Assembly: GCF_000808535.1 (NCBI RefSeq)
Contig: NZ_JWLV01000012.1
Location: forward strand, 1 to 64,000
Length of the DNA: 64,000 nt
Reading direction: 5' to 3'
Source of the DNA: Vibrio sinaloensis
Lineage (GTDB): Bacteria > Pseudomonadota > Gammaproteobacteria > Enterobacterales > Vibrionaceae
The notes below the pieces were generated by a model that had not been told where the DNA came from, made no database searches, and was given only the letters and a program-made list of their open reading frames with translations. Both the position numbers and the translations under genes were made by a program. Positions 35,627 through 43,466 of this stretch are shown here, piece after piece (position 1 is the stretch's first letter; the number at the start of each line of letters is the position of its first letter).

Positions 35627-36160
35627 ATGAATCAAAAATTAGCCGCAGGCCTACTGGTTGTTTCCGCTCTTTTCAGCAGTTGGCTTTACTGGGGAAGCGA
35701 CCTCAAAGTTGAACAAGTTCTGACTTCTAAAGAGTGGCAGTCAAAAATGGTGACCGTGATTGCTACCCCGCTTCAAGAGCAACAAGAAGAGTCTGTTGGA
35801 CCTCTGCGAAAAGCGGATGTGACGTCTAATGTGAAGTACCTGCCTAACCAAACTTACATTCGCGTTTCAACCGTTCGCCTATTTGCAGACGATAGCGACA
35901 TAGAAGAAAACGACGTCGTGATCAATATTTCTGAAACCGGAGAGTGGGATATTAGTGACAACTATTTGTTGGTGAATCCAATAGAGTTTAAAGACATATC
36001 TGCCGCTCAAAGCAAAGAGTTCACGCCGCAGCAGCTAGAGCTTATTACTCAACTTTTCAAAATGGACGCCCAGCAAAGCAGACGCATCGACATCGTCAAC
36101 AATAAAACATTACTATTGACCAGCTTAAGCCACGGCTCCACGGTTCTTTTCTCAAACTAA
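35627..36160 (+). CDS. toxS: ToxR-associated periplasmic protein ToxS
   Basis: ToxS, 177 residues, binds and stabilises the periplasmic domain of ToxR and takes part in bile sensing in V. cholerae and V. parahaemolyticus. One N-terminal membrane anchor (residues about 3-20, LAAGLLVVSALFSSWLY) is followed by WGSDLKVEQVLTSKEWQSKM and a C-terminal LLLTSLSHGSTVLFSN tail. Possible starts are ATG codons at 35621 and 35627; AGGA at 35614-35617 is nine bases before the latter, so that one is preferred. The toxR stop is 11 bases upstream, so the pair is one operon. Confidence 0.95.
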   Translation: MNQKLAAGLLVVSALFSSWLYWGSDLKVEQVLTSKEWQSKMVTVIATPLQEQQEESVGPLRKADVTSNVKYLPNQTYIRVSTVRLFADDSDIEENDVVINISETGEWDISDNYLLVNPIEFKDISAAQSKEFTPQQLELITQLFKMDAQQSRRIDIVNNKTLLLTSLSHGSTVLFSN

Positions 36161-36170
36161 CAACCAACCA

Positions 36171-36190
36171 AGGGGCAGGACGCCCCTTTT
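36171..36190 (+). terminator. Terminator of toxRS
   Basis: AGGGGC/GCCCCT with a five-base loop and TTTTT. It is only about 13 bases before the start of the next gene, so that gene must have a promoter overlapping this region or depend on read-through. Confidence 0.8.
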
Positions 36191-36202
36191 TGCGTAAACC
36201 TA

Positions 36203-36958
36203 ATGGACTGGATAAACACCTTTGGCCTTTTTTGGGGCTCTTTTCTCGCCAATACACTTGCCTCACTCTCTGGTGGCGGCGCGGGTTTACTGCAATTTCC
36301 TCTCCTGATATTTTTGGGTCTTCCATTCTCCGTAGCTTTAGCAACACATAAAGTGGCTAGCGTAGCACTGGGTATCGGCGCGGCTTTTACACACATAAGA
36401 AACCGAACTTTTGACTACCGTGTCGCCCTGTATGTTGTTGCTGTTGGCAGCATTGGGGCCGTTATCGGAGCAAACATCGTCCTTTTGATTCCCACAGACA
36501 TCGCCGAGACACTCCTCGGGGTGATGATATTGGCGATTGGTATTTATTCACGGTTCAAGAAGCAGCTTGGCCAGCAAGAAACACCGATTCATCGAACCCG
36601 GACAGGTTGGTTTATAGGTGGAATAGGATTAATGATCATTGGCATAATTAATGGCTCATTAACCGCAGGGTCCGGCTTATTGGTAACCATATTTCTGGTG
36701 CGTTGGTTTGGCTACAGCTACAAACAAGCCGTTGCACTGACCTTAATCTGTGTCGGTTTGTTTTGGAACGGGATTGGTGGACTGGCCATTGTTCAGGCTG
36801 GTGCACCAATATATTGGCCTTGGCTACCTGTACTGCTGCTCGGCTCTTTAGCCGGCGGTAGCTTGGGAGCCTATTTAACAACTCGCTACAGCAATCAGTT
36901 TATTAAAGTTTGCTTCGAGCTGTTGACGTTTGCCATAGGCATCAAATTACTACTTTAG
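36203..36958 (+). CDS. TauE/SafE (TSUP) family membrane transporter
   Basis: A 251-residue inner-membrane protein with about eight hydrophobic segments. The N-terminal motif GSFLANTLASLSGGGAGLLQ and the second-half motif MIIGIINGSLTAGSGLLVTI are the paired repeats of the TauE/SafE permease family, which exports sulfite, sulfoacetate and other organic anions. The substrate cannot be told from the sequence. It follows toxS after a terminator and precedes a SelW-like gene by 14 bases. Confidence 0.88.
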   Translation: MDWINTFGLFWGSFLANTLASLSGGGAGLLQFPLLIFLGLPFSVALATHKVASVALGIGAAFTHIRNRTFDYRVALYVVAVGSIGAVIGANIVLLIPTDIAETLLGVMILAIGIYSRFKKQLGQQETPIHRTRTGWFIGGIGLMIIGIINGSLTAGSGLLVTIFLVRWFGYSYKQAVALTLICVGLFWNGIGGLAIVQAGAPIYWPWLPVLLLGSLAGGSLGAYLTTRYSNQFIKVCFELLTFAIGIKLLL

Positions 36959-36972
36959 ATGGAGAGATATAG

Positions 36973-37251
36973 ATGGACAAAGCCATTATCGACATATTTT
37001 ATTGCCGCCAGTGTAACTGGATGTTGAGATCGACATGGCTGTCACAGGAGTTGCTGCATACATTCAGTGAAGAGATCGAATCCGTCTCTCTCCATCCCGA
37101 TACTGGCGGTCGGTTCGAGATCCACTGCAATGGCCAGTTGATTTGGGAGAGGAAACGAGATGGCGGCTTTCCAGAAGCCAAAGTGTTAAAGCAGCGAGTT
37201 CGAGACCTTATCGATCCCGAGCGAGATTTAGGTCACTCAGACAGTAAATAA
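36973..37251 (+). CDS. SelT/SelW/SelH (Rdx) family redox protein
   Basis: A 92-residue thioredoxin-like protein. The N-terminal FYCRQCNW carries the CxxC site (Cys14-x-x-Cys17 region), with the Rdx-family pattern and Cys in place of selenocysteine. The C-terminal half has GGRFEIHCNGQLIWERKRDG and the family signature GFPEAKVLKQRVRDLIDP. Function in bacteria is not settled. It lies 14 bases after the TSUP permease and is likely co-transcribed with it. Confidence 0.9.
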   Translation: MDKAIIDIFYCRQCNWMLRSTWLSQELLHTFSEEIESVSLHPDTGGRFEIHCNGQLIWERKRDGGFPEAKVLKQRVRDLIDPERDLGHSDSK

Positions 37252-37270
37252 GGCAGCCCAACGCTGCCTT
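37250..37270. terminator. Terminator between the SelW-like gene and yfcE
   Basis: AAGGCAGC/GCTGCCTT with a five-base loop, overlapping the stop codon of the SelW-like gene and ending eight bases before the converging yfcE stop. It may work in both directions, although T runs are short. Confidence 0.7.
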
Positions 37271-37278
37271 AATCAACA

Positions 37279-37827
37279 TCAACACAACGATACCGATGCG
37301 ATGGTTTCACCGCCAAAAGCGACAACAGAGAGCGTATCGTTCTCCAGCAACCCAAAGCTCGCCACATACCCTTCACGAGGAAACGTCACTGAACCTGGAT
37401 TAAAGATAAACTGCTCGCCATCTCGCATCGCAACAGGAACGTGGCTATGGCCATGGACGATTGCATCACCACTGCGCAATGCTGGGCGTTTAGCTGCGTT
37501 ATAAAGATGTCCATGAGTCAGAAACAGGCGTTGCCCCGACTCGAGAAGCACCCATGCATAGTCCATCATCATCGGAAACGAGAGTAGCATTTGATCCACT
37601 TCGCTATCACAGTTACCGCGCACAGCGATAATACGATCTGAGTACTGGTTTAATCGCTGTGCAACTTGTGGTGGATTGTACCCTTCCGGAACAGGGTTCC
37701 TTGGGCCATGATTCAATACATCACCCAACAGAACCAAAGTTTGTGCACCAGAACGTTCAAACTCCGCTAACATCTTATCAGTTGCAGGCAAACAGCCATG
37801 CAAATCAGAGGCAAAAAACAGCTTCAC
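37279..37827 (-). CDS. yfcE: Phosphodiesterase YfcE
   Basis: YfcE, 182 residues, a metallophosphoesterase. The metal-binding motifs are all present: ASDLHGCL near the N-terminus, LGDVLNHGPRN, RGNCDSEVD, THGHLYN and HGHSHVP. The E. coli enzyme cleaves artificial phosphodiesters and its natural substrate is not established. It is 40 bases downstream of the CBS-domain gene, so it could be co-transcribed with the DUF1538 operon. Confidence 0.93.
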   Translation of the reverse strand: MKLFFASDLHGCLPATDKMLAEFERSGAQTLVLLGDVLNHGPRNPVPEGYNPPQVAQRLNQYSDRIIAVRGNCDSEVDQMLLSFPMMMDYAWVLLESGQRLFLTHGHLYNAAKRPALRSGDAIVHGHSHVPVAMRDGEQFIFNPGSVTFPREGYVASFGLLENDTLSVVAFGGETIASVSLC

Positions 37828-37867
37828 AACACAGTCTCCTCAAAAATAATGAGGGCATTGTACGTAA

Positions 37868-38281
37868 TTAGCGGTTCTCCGTCATCCTAGCCATGCCGTT
37901 AATCACAATGTTGTTGTAGCTGACCATGCCGATGACTTCACCGTTATCAATCACAGGCGCGCGGCTAATGCCAAATCGCTCAAACAGCCTTGCGCAATAC
38001 TTCACATTCATGTCCGGAGAGACGCTGAGCGCAGGCTTTGTCATGATTTCGTATAGATTGGTTCTTTCTGGTGAACGGTTCTTTGCCAATACTTTTTTCG
38101 CAATGTCGTTCATCAATACCAAACCATATTCGTCATCATCATTTCGCTTATTGACCACCAGCGCCTTAACCCGATGTTCTCTGGCTAAATCAATGCCTTC
38201 ACTTACCGTCCTGAGGCCATCAATCATGACATAATTGTTTGCCATTACGTCTCTAACTCGGATCTTCTCATGACTACTCAT
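37868..38281 (-). CDS. CBS-pair domain protein of the DUF1538 operon
   Basis: A 137-residue cytosolic protein made of two CBS domains: about residues 5-60 (VRDVMANNYVMIDGLRTVSE) and 72-132 (IMTKPALSVSPDMNVKYCAR and GISRAPVIDNGEVIGMVSYN). CBS pairs bind adenine nucleotides or other ligands and often gate transporters. Its start overlaps the end of the PII-like gene by four bases (ATGA), which implies tight coupling. I infer that it senses a nucleotide for the DUF1538 membrane pair. No catalytic domain is attached. Confidence 0.9.
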   Translation of the reverse strand: MSSHEKIRVRDVMANNYVMIDGLRTVSEGIDLAREHRVKALVVNKRNDDDEYGLVLMNDIAKKVLAKNRSPERTNLYEIMTKPALSVSPDMNVKYCARLFERFGISRAPVIDNGEVIGMVSYNNIVINGMARMTENR

Positions 38282-38631
38282 AACTCATCCTCAACCACTT
38301 TTGTTAATTGCTCGACTTGATGTGCGACACCGACCGCGTCTTCTATATCAATCTGGACTGCAATACCTTGCCCCGACTCCTGATCGAACTCCCCCACATC
38401 GTTGATTGTTTCAAGAATATGCCGAGACAAATGCTCTTCGACCACAAACAGCAACACATCTCTTTGCACTTCTAGCGTTAAACCAAAGAAGGTGCGCTTC
38501 TTATTCAACCCCTCTCCTCTGGCATTATTAATCACCGTTGCTCCTGTCGCTCCGGCATCTCTCGCCGCATCCAAAACCTTGTCGGTTTTACTGTCTTCAA
38601 CAAAAGCTAGAATCAATTTAAAGCGCATCAT
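38278..38631 (-). CDS. PII-like signalling protein of the DUF1538 operon
   Basis: A 117-residue protein with the alternating fold of PII proteins. It begins [27 protein letters not shown] (key start KLILAFVE) and has GATVINNARGEGLN in the place of the T-loop entry, then KRTFFGLTLEVQRDVLLFVV and a late GQGIAVQIDIEDAVGVAHQV that resembles the nucleotide-binding B-loop strand of GlnB. The canonical GlnB T-loop tyrosine motif is absent. It overlaps the upstream DUF1538 gene by 14 bases and the CBS gene by 4. This suggests control of the membrane pair in the way GlnK controls AmtB, by inference. Confidence 0.85.
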   Translation of the reverse strand: MMRFKLILAFVEDSKTDKVLDAARDAGATGATVINNARGEGLNKKRTFFGLTLEVQRDVLLFVVEEHLSRHILETINDVGEFDQESGQGIAVQIDIEDAVGVAHQVEQLTKVVEDEL

Positions 38632-39412
38632 CGCTCTCCTCTTTCACCGACTTTTGATCCAGTCGACGAGTTAACTGGGCATAGCCCATCACGGAAATCA
38701 TTGGAAAAAGGCTGGCAAAGGCAATCAAGCCAAAACCATCAATCATCGGACTTCGCCCCGGAACCGTCGATGCCAACCCCAACCCCAGAGCGGCAACTAA
38801 AGGAACCGTAACAGTAGACGTTGTGACGCCGCCAGAATCATAAGCCAGCGGCACGATAAATTTGGGGGCATAGAAGGTTTGAATCACAACCACGATGTAG
38901 CCAGCAATAATGTAGTAATGGATAGGATCCCCCGCGACAATACGGTAACTGCCAAGAGAAATACCGATGGCCACGCCAAGCGCCACCGCGATCCGTAAGC
39001 CATTAACACTAATCGCCCCACCAGACACTTGATTCGCCTTGATGGCGACAGCGATAAGTGACGGCTCGGCAATCGTGGTACTAAAACCTATGCAAAAGGC
39101 AAACAAGTAAACCCAGTAATAGTCAGGCCAACTAACGCCGCTACTCTCTGATATCTTAAACTGAGACAAAAATTCGGGCGCTGTCAGCTGCACTGCCATG
39201 GTTTCGCCAAGTGGAAAAAGTGCCATCTCAAGCCCGATAAGAAACAGAGACAAACCCAGAATCACATAGAGAAAGCCCAAAAGCACTTTGGCTAGGTTGT
39301 TGACGGGCTTGCGTAAAACCACAAACTGAAAACCAAAGATGATGGTGGCGATCGGAAATACATCGCGAACCGTACCGATGAAGGTATCGATAAACTGAGA
39401 AACATCTATCAT
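38618..39412 (-). CDS. DUF1538 membrane protein, subunit B
   Basis: A 264-residue polytopic inner-membrane protein. Two conserved blocks stand out: [20 protein letters not shown] at about residues 96-115, and [20 protein letters not shown] followed by [20 protein letters not shown] (about 190-240). The C-terminus is charged ([16 protein letters not shown]) and probably cytosolic. It is a paralogue of the upstream protein and overlaps it by four bases. I recall reports that paired DUF1538 proteins from a Halomonas act as a cation/proton antiporter; I am not certain. Substrate here is unknown. Confidence 0.9.
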   Translation of the reverse strand: MIDVSQFIDTFIGTVRDVFPIATIIFGFQFVVLRKPVNNLAKVLLGFLYVILGLSLFLIGLEMALFPLGETMAVQLTAPEFLSQFKISESSGVSWPDYYWVYLFAFCIGFSTTIAEPSLIAVAIKANQVSGGAISVNGLRIAVALGVAIGISLGSYRIVAGDPIHYYIIAGYIVVVIQTFYAPKFIVPLAYDSGGVTTSTVTVPLVAALGLGLASTVPGRSPMIDGFGLIAFASLFPMISVMGYAQLTRRLDQKSVKEESDDAL

Positions 39413-40143
39413 GCGATCACCATTCCATAGATCATGACAAACATCATCGGTAACAGGGAGGCAAACGCAATCAAGCCAAAGCCGTCAATCATGGGGTTAC
39501 GCCCTTTAATTGCAGAGGCAAGCCCTACTCCCAATGCCGTCACCAAAGGGACTGTAATGGTCGATGTCGTGACGCCCCCTGAGTCATATGCCACCCCGAT
39601 AATACTTTCTGGCGCAAACATGGTGAGAATAACGACACCAATGTAGCCGCCGATGATCATGTATTGAATCGACCAACCTTTTAAGATCCGAAGCACGCCA
39701 AGCATGATCGCGAAACCCACCGACAAAGCCACAGTAAATCGCAAGCCGTCTGCATACTGCTCCATCGCGTTGGGGCTGTGCTCTATCATTCCGCCTTCTG
39801 CGGCAACTTCAGCCGCTTCATCGGCGACCGCTGTCAATGCGGGCTCTGCGACAGTTGTGCCAAAGCCAAGGCAAAAGGCGAACAACATAAGCCAAAAAAC
39901 GCTGCCCTTGCGAGCGAACGACTGAGCCATGGACTCACCAATTGGAAACAACCCCATCTCAAGGCCAAATATAAATAGCGTCAAACCAGAAACAACCAAC
40001 AGCAGCCCGATCAAAATAGACAACAAATTTGGCAACGGCTCTTGAAGAACCAATAGCTGAAAAAAAGCAATCACTGCAATTATGGGAAGTAAATCCCTCA
40101 AACTTCCAAGAAACGCTTTAATTAGCGCTGTAATTGCTTCCAT
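39409..40143 (-). CDS. DUF1538 membrane protein, subunit A
   Basis: A 244-residue polytopic inner-membrane protein, first gene of the four-gene operon. It has [20 protein letters not shown] at about residues 90-109, a hydrophilic insertion rich in Glu and Ala, then [20 protein letters not shown] and [20 protein letters not shown] near the C-terminus. The two blocks TTVAEP and [11 protein letters not shown] look like a pair of re-entrant or ion-binding segments. Together with subunit B it probably forms a two-component transporter. The upstream region of about 225 bases is shared with a divergent epimerase gene. Confidence 0.9.
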   Translation of the reverse strand: MEAITALIKAFLGSLRDLLPIIAVIAFFQLLVLQEPLPNLLSILIGLLLVVSGLTLFIFGLEMGLFPIGESMAQSFARKGSVFWLMLFAFCLGFGTTVAEPALTAVADEAAEVAAEGGMIEHSPNAMEQYADGLRFTVALSVGFAIMLGVLRILKGWSIQYMIIGGYIGVVILTMFAPESIIGVAYDSGGVTTSTITVPLVTALGVGLASAIKGRNPMIDGFGLIAFASLLPMMFVMIYGMVIA

Positions 40144-40368
40144 CGTGCATCCCTATCCCGAATCTTTCATCAATGATGGCAAATGAAACCGTGCTTTGGT
40201 GTGACTTACATTACGCGAAAATCAATAAACGTAACAAAATGTTAATTTTGTGATAATCGTTGTGCCGCATCAATTGGTGATCCTATTTTGTGCTAACTCG
40301 CTATAATTATTAGCATTAGTAAAAAATGGCGTTCCTATTGGTCAGCATAGGAGGAAAAGGAGAGATGG

Positions 40369-41283
40369 ATGAAAATACTACTAACCGGTGGTACAGGTTT
40401 TATTGGCAAAGAGTTACTTAAACACTTCACCACACACGACGTAGTGTTACTTACTCGCTCGCCACAAACTGCAAAATCCATTGTCTATTTCGCTGATATG
40501 GGAAATGTCTCTTACATATCGAGCCTCGATGCCTACCACGATTTAAATGAGTTTGATGCAGTCATTAACCTTGCTGGAGAACCGATTGCCGATAAGCGTT
40601 GGAGTAAAAAACAAAAACAAGAGATTTGTGATAGCCGTTGGACGTTAACTGAAAAAATCGTTGATCTCATTCACGCGAGTACATCTCCACCATCAGTGTT
40701 TATCAGCGGCTCTGCAGTCGGCTACTACGGTGATCAACAGGAGCATCCGTTTGATGAAGCGCTGCATGTCCATAATGACAGTTTTCCTCACCACGTATGC
40801 GCCAAATGGGAGACCATCGCAAATCGTGCTCGCTCCGAGTCAACCCGAGTGTGTATCTTACGCACCGGAATTGTACTGGCGCCGGAAGGTGGAGCGTTAA
40901 ACAAAATGCTGCTGCCTTACAAGTGCGGATTAGGTGGTCCTATTGGTAGTGGCAAGCAATACATGCCGTGGATACACATGTTGGACATGGTGAGAGCCAT
41001 CGTCTATTTACTGAAAACAGAACACGCAGACGGAGAGTTCAACCTCTGTGCCCCTCACCCTGTCACCAACGCCCAATTTAGTAAAACGCTTGCCAAGTCG
41101 TTAAAGCGCCCTCATTTTTTGTTTACGCCGAAATGGGTGCTCAAGCTAGCAATGGGAGAAAGCTCAACGCTTCTGTTTGATAGCCTTAGGGCAAAACCCA
41201 AAAAGCTGACAGAACTCGGCTTTCGCTTCAGTTACTCACGAATTGAACCCGCGTTGAAAAACTTGTTACAACATCATGACTAA
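40369..41283 (+). CDS. TIGR01777-type NAD-dependent epimerase (YfcH-like)
   Basis: A 304-residue Rossmann-fold protein of the atypical SDR group. The nucleotide motif is LLTGGTGFIGKELLKHF at the N-terminus. Conserved parts include VINLAGEPIADKRWSKKQKQ, ISGSAVGYYGDQQ and VCILRTGIVLAPEGGALNKM. This matches the YfcH/TIGR01777 family, whose substrate is unknown. It is divergent from the DUF1538 operon and has a strong Shine-Dalgarno (AGGAGGAAAAGGAGAG). Confidence 0.92.
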   Translation: MKILLTGGTGFIGKELLKHFTTHDVVLLTRSPQTAKSIVYFADMGNVSYISSLDAYHDLNEFDAVINLAGEPIADKRWSKKQKQEICDSRWTLTEKIVDLIHASTSPPSVFISGSAVGYYGDQQEHPFDEALHVHNDSFPHHVCAKWETIANRARSESTRVCILRTGIVLAPEGGALNKMLLPYKCGLGGPIGSGKQYMPWIHMLDMVRAIVYLLKTEHADGEFNLCAPHPVTNAQFSKTLAKSLKRPHFLFTPKWVLKLAMGESSTLLFDSLRAKPKKLTELGFRFSYSRIEPALKNLLQHHD

Positions 41284-41330
41284 TCTTTTACTCTATCCAA
41301 GATCAAGGATAAGTAGAGTAAGAGAAACTG

Positions 41331-42155
41331 ATGAAGACCATTTTAATCACCGGTTGTTCGACTGGAATCGGGTACGTTTGTGCTCACGCATTACATCAAC
41401 GTGGATACCAAGTGATTGCGTCATGCCGACAGCAAAAAGATGTACAACGGCTAAAAGAGGAAGGACTCCATTGTGTACAACTCGACCTATCCGATAGCGA
41501 GAGCATCTCTAATGGTCTGCAAGCGGCGTTAGCGATAACAGGCGGCAAGCTAGACGCTCTATTTAACAATGGCGCATATGGGCAACCGGGAGCCCTTGAA
41601 GATTTACCCACGCAAGCGCTAAGAACTCAGTTTGAAACGAATTTCTTTGGTTGGCATGAGTTGGTAACTCAAGTATTACCTATCATGCGTAAACAAGGTC
41701 ACGGACGCATTGTACAAAATAGTTCTGTTCTAGGGTTTGCAGCCATGAAATATCGTGGCGCTTACAATGCTTCCAAGTTTGCTTTAGAAGGTTGGACCGA
41801 TACCTTGAGATTAGAGCTTTGTGAGACAGATATTCACATTAGTCTGATAGAACCGGGGCCAATTGAAACTCAATTCAGAGCCAATGCGAAGAATGCCTTT
41901 CTTAAATGGGTAGATACCGAAAACAGTTGTCATAAAGCAGAATATCAATCTCAATTGCAAAGGCTTGAAAACGAATCGTCCAACAACGCATTTGTGCTGC
42001 CAGCCGAATCTTGTGTTGCTCCGCTCATTCATGCCCTGGAAGCATCCCCCCCCAAGATACGCTATCGCGTTACGACCCCCACAAAAGTCTTCGCCTTGTT
42101 AAAGCGTCTACTACCAACCCGAGTGCTCGATCAGATATTGCGACGAGCAGCATAA
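41331..42155 (+). CDS. Short-chain dehydrogenase/reductase (YbbO-like)
   Basis: A 274-residue classical SDR. The cofactor motif is ILITGCSTGIGYVCAHALHQ, followed by NNGAYGQPGALEDLP, the catalytic NSSVLGFAAMKYRGAYNASK with Ser-Tyr-x-x-x-Lys, and SLIEPGPIETQFRANA. The C-terminal LKRLLPTRVLDQILRRAA matches E. coli YbbO, an NADP-dependent aldehyde reductase. The neighbouring genes ybbN, qmcA and nfeD-like are also neighbours of ybbO in E. coli, which supports the match. Confidence 0.92.
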   Translation: MKTILITGCSTGIGYVCAHALHQRGYQVIASCRQQKDVQRLKEEGLHCVQLDLSDSESISNGLQAALAITGGKLDALFNNGAYGQPGALEDLPTQALRTQFETNFFGWHELVTQVLPIMRKQGHGRIVQNSSVLGFAAMKYRGAYNASKFALEGWTDTLRLELCETDIHISLIEPGPIETQFRANAKNAFLKWVDTENSCHKAEYQSQLQRLENESSNNAFVLPAESCVAPLIHALEASPPKIRYRVTTPTKVFALLKRLLPTRVLDQILRRAA

Positions 42156-42258
42156 AAAATAACGAGTCGATGTAATTTTATCGTAATAATTGGACGTTAT
42201 CTTAGTCACTGAAGATTGCTCTTCCACATAATTAAAGCGTTACATTCGGTAAAATAAC

Positions 42259-42324
42259 ATGACACTTAACCAACTCAACTGGATCGGTGTGGGTGTTGCG
42301 CTAACTCTGTTTATCGTTCTATAA
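42259..42324 (+). CDS. Putative 21-residue hydrophobic small protein
   Basis: ATG to TAA encodes MTLNQLNWIGVGVALTLFIV plus a final Leu. Residues 8-21 are hydrophobic and long enough for a single short membrane helix. A strong terminator follows 26 bases later, so this looks like a short transcript of its own. The Shine-Dalgarno is weak (GGTAA about ten bases upstream). It may instead be a small RNA with a chance frame. No family is recognised. Confidence 0.45.
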   Translation: MTLNQLNWIGVGVALTLFIVL

Positions 42325-42350
42325 ACACCTTCGCTTGCAATTTAGTCGCA

Positions 42351-42377
42351 AAAACACCGCCAAATTGGCGGTGTTTT
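42351..42377 (+). terminator. Terminator after the mini-ORF
   Basis: AAAACACCGCCAA/TTGGCGGTGTTTT, a perfect 13-bp stem with a one-base centre and a following T run. Confidence 0.9.
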
Positions 42378-42460
42378 TGTATTATTCAGCCCCTTACCTT
42401 GAAGTCTCTCTGCTGTGCCCATATCTTTCTTTGTACGAACAAAGTGCAAGGACTCTTTAC

Positions 42461-43315
42461 ATGCAATCACCTTTTATTGTCGAGCTTAATGAACAGAACT
42501 TCCGCCAAGTGCTTGAAGGCTCAATGCAAACTCCCGTACTGGTGCATTTCTGGGCTCCAATTAGCCAAGAAAGTGCTCAAGTGATCCCTGATCTGCAGAT
42601 GCTTGCTCAGCAATACAACGGTGCCTTTACACTCGCGTTGCTTAACTGCGAACAAGAGCAAATGATAGCGAGCCAGTTTGGCGTTCAAGCCATTCCAACC
42701 ATCGCACTGTTCATTAATGGCCAAGCCGTTGATGGTATGGGCGGCCCTCAAGCTATCGAAACCATTAAAGAGATGCTTACCAAGCACCTACCTAGTCAAG
42801 ATGAAATGATCCTAAAGCAAGCAAGCGAACTCATCCAATCTGGTGAGCACGCACAAGCTTTACCTTTGCTTGAAGGTTTAGATAACACCGTTAAACAAAA
42901 AGGTGACGTGAAACTCGCGTTAGCCAGTTGTTATCTAGAAACCCAGAAACTTGACCAAGCGAAAGCGCTACTTGAGCACATCCCACTTGAGTATCAAGAC
43001 AATTTCTACAAAGGCCTCATCGCTAAGTTAGAGCTGCACGCTCAAGCGGCGAATAGCCCAGAGATCCAATCGTTAGAAGCGTCTCTTAGTCAAGCGCCTG
43101 AGGACGCAGACATCGCAAACAAATTAGCACTCGCGTACCATCAAGTGAACCGTGATGAAGAGGCGCTAGAGTTACTTTGGAGTTACCTAAAGACTAACCT
43201 CAACGCGCTCGACGGTGAAGTCAAAAAATCATTTATGGATATTCTGGCGGCACTTGGGCAAGGTAACCCAATTGCGGGGAAATACCGCCGACAGCTCTAC
43301 TCCATTCTTTACTAG
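42461..43315 (+). CDS. ybbN: Thioredoxin-like co-chaperone YbbN (CnoX)
   Basis: A 284-residue protein with an N-terminal thioredoxin fold (about 1-110) and C-terminal TPR-like helices (115-284, for example KLALASCYLETQKLDQAKAL). The redox site is SQES in FWAPISQESAQVIP, so no CxxC is present. The E. coli CnoX protects proteins from aggregation under oxidative chlorine stress and works with GroEL and DnaK. The frame runs 42 codons further upstream, but the ATG at 42461 follows AAGGA and gives the E. coli length exactly, so it is preferred. Confidence 0.94.
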   Translation: MQSPFIVELNEQNFRQVLEGSMQTPVLVHFWAPISQESAQVIPDLQMLAQQYNGAFTLALLNCEQEQMIASQFGVQAIPTIALFINGQAVDGMGGPQAIETIKEMLTKHLPSQDEMILKQASELIQSGEHAQALPLLEGLDNTVKQKGDVKLALASCYLETQKLDQAKALLEHIPLEYQDNFYKGLIAKLELHAQAANSPEIQSLEASLSQAPEDADIANKLALAYHQVNRDEEALELLWSYLKTNLNALDGEVKKSFMDILAALGQGNPIAGKYRRQLYSILY

Positions 43316-43347
43316 TCGTCCATTAGCACCTTCTAAATCATGCAGTT

Positions 43348-43368
43348 AAAGCCGGTTTATCCGGCTTT
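43348..43368 (+). terminator. Terminator of ybbN
   Basis: AAAGCCGG/CCGGCTTT with a five-base loop and a T-rich tail. It separates ybbN from qmcA. Confidence 0.9.
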
Positions 43369-43466
43369 TATTCTATCGAAACTTAGCTTTAGTTCTCATT
43401 TCTGTCATTGTTTCAAGTGGTTAAATAGGCAACAATCGACATAGATACTGATATAAGGAACTCAAA

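Larger units (their letters stand above)
42156..42460. other. Intergenic region with a mini-ORF and terminator, upstream of ybbN
   Basis: About 305 bases. It holds a 21-codon reading frame (42259-42324) followed by a strong terminator (42351-42377), and then the start region of ybbN. A longer in-frame upstream extension of ybbN to 42335 would run through the terminator hairpin and is unlikely. Confidence 0.6.

Noticed and set aside
40200..40225. CRP site before the DUF1538 operon (TGTGACTTACATTACGC)
   Set aside because: Only the left half-site matches; the right half TTACG is too far from TCACA.
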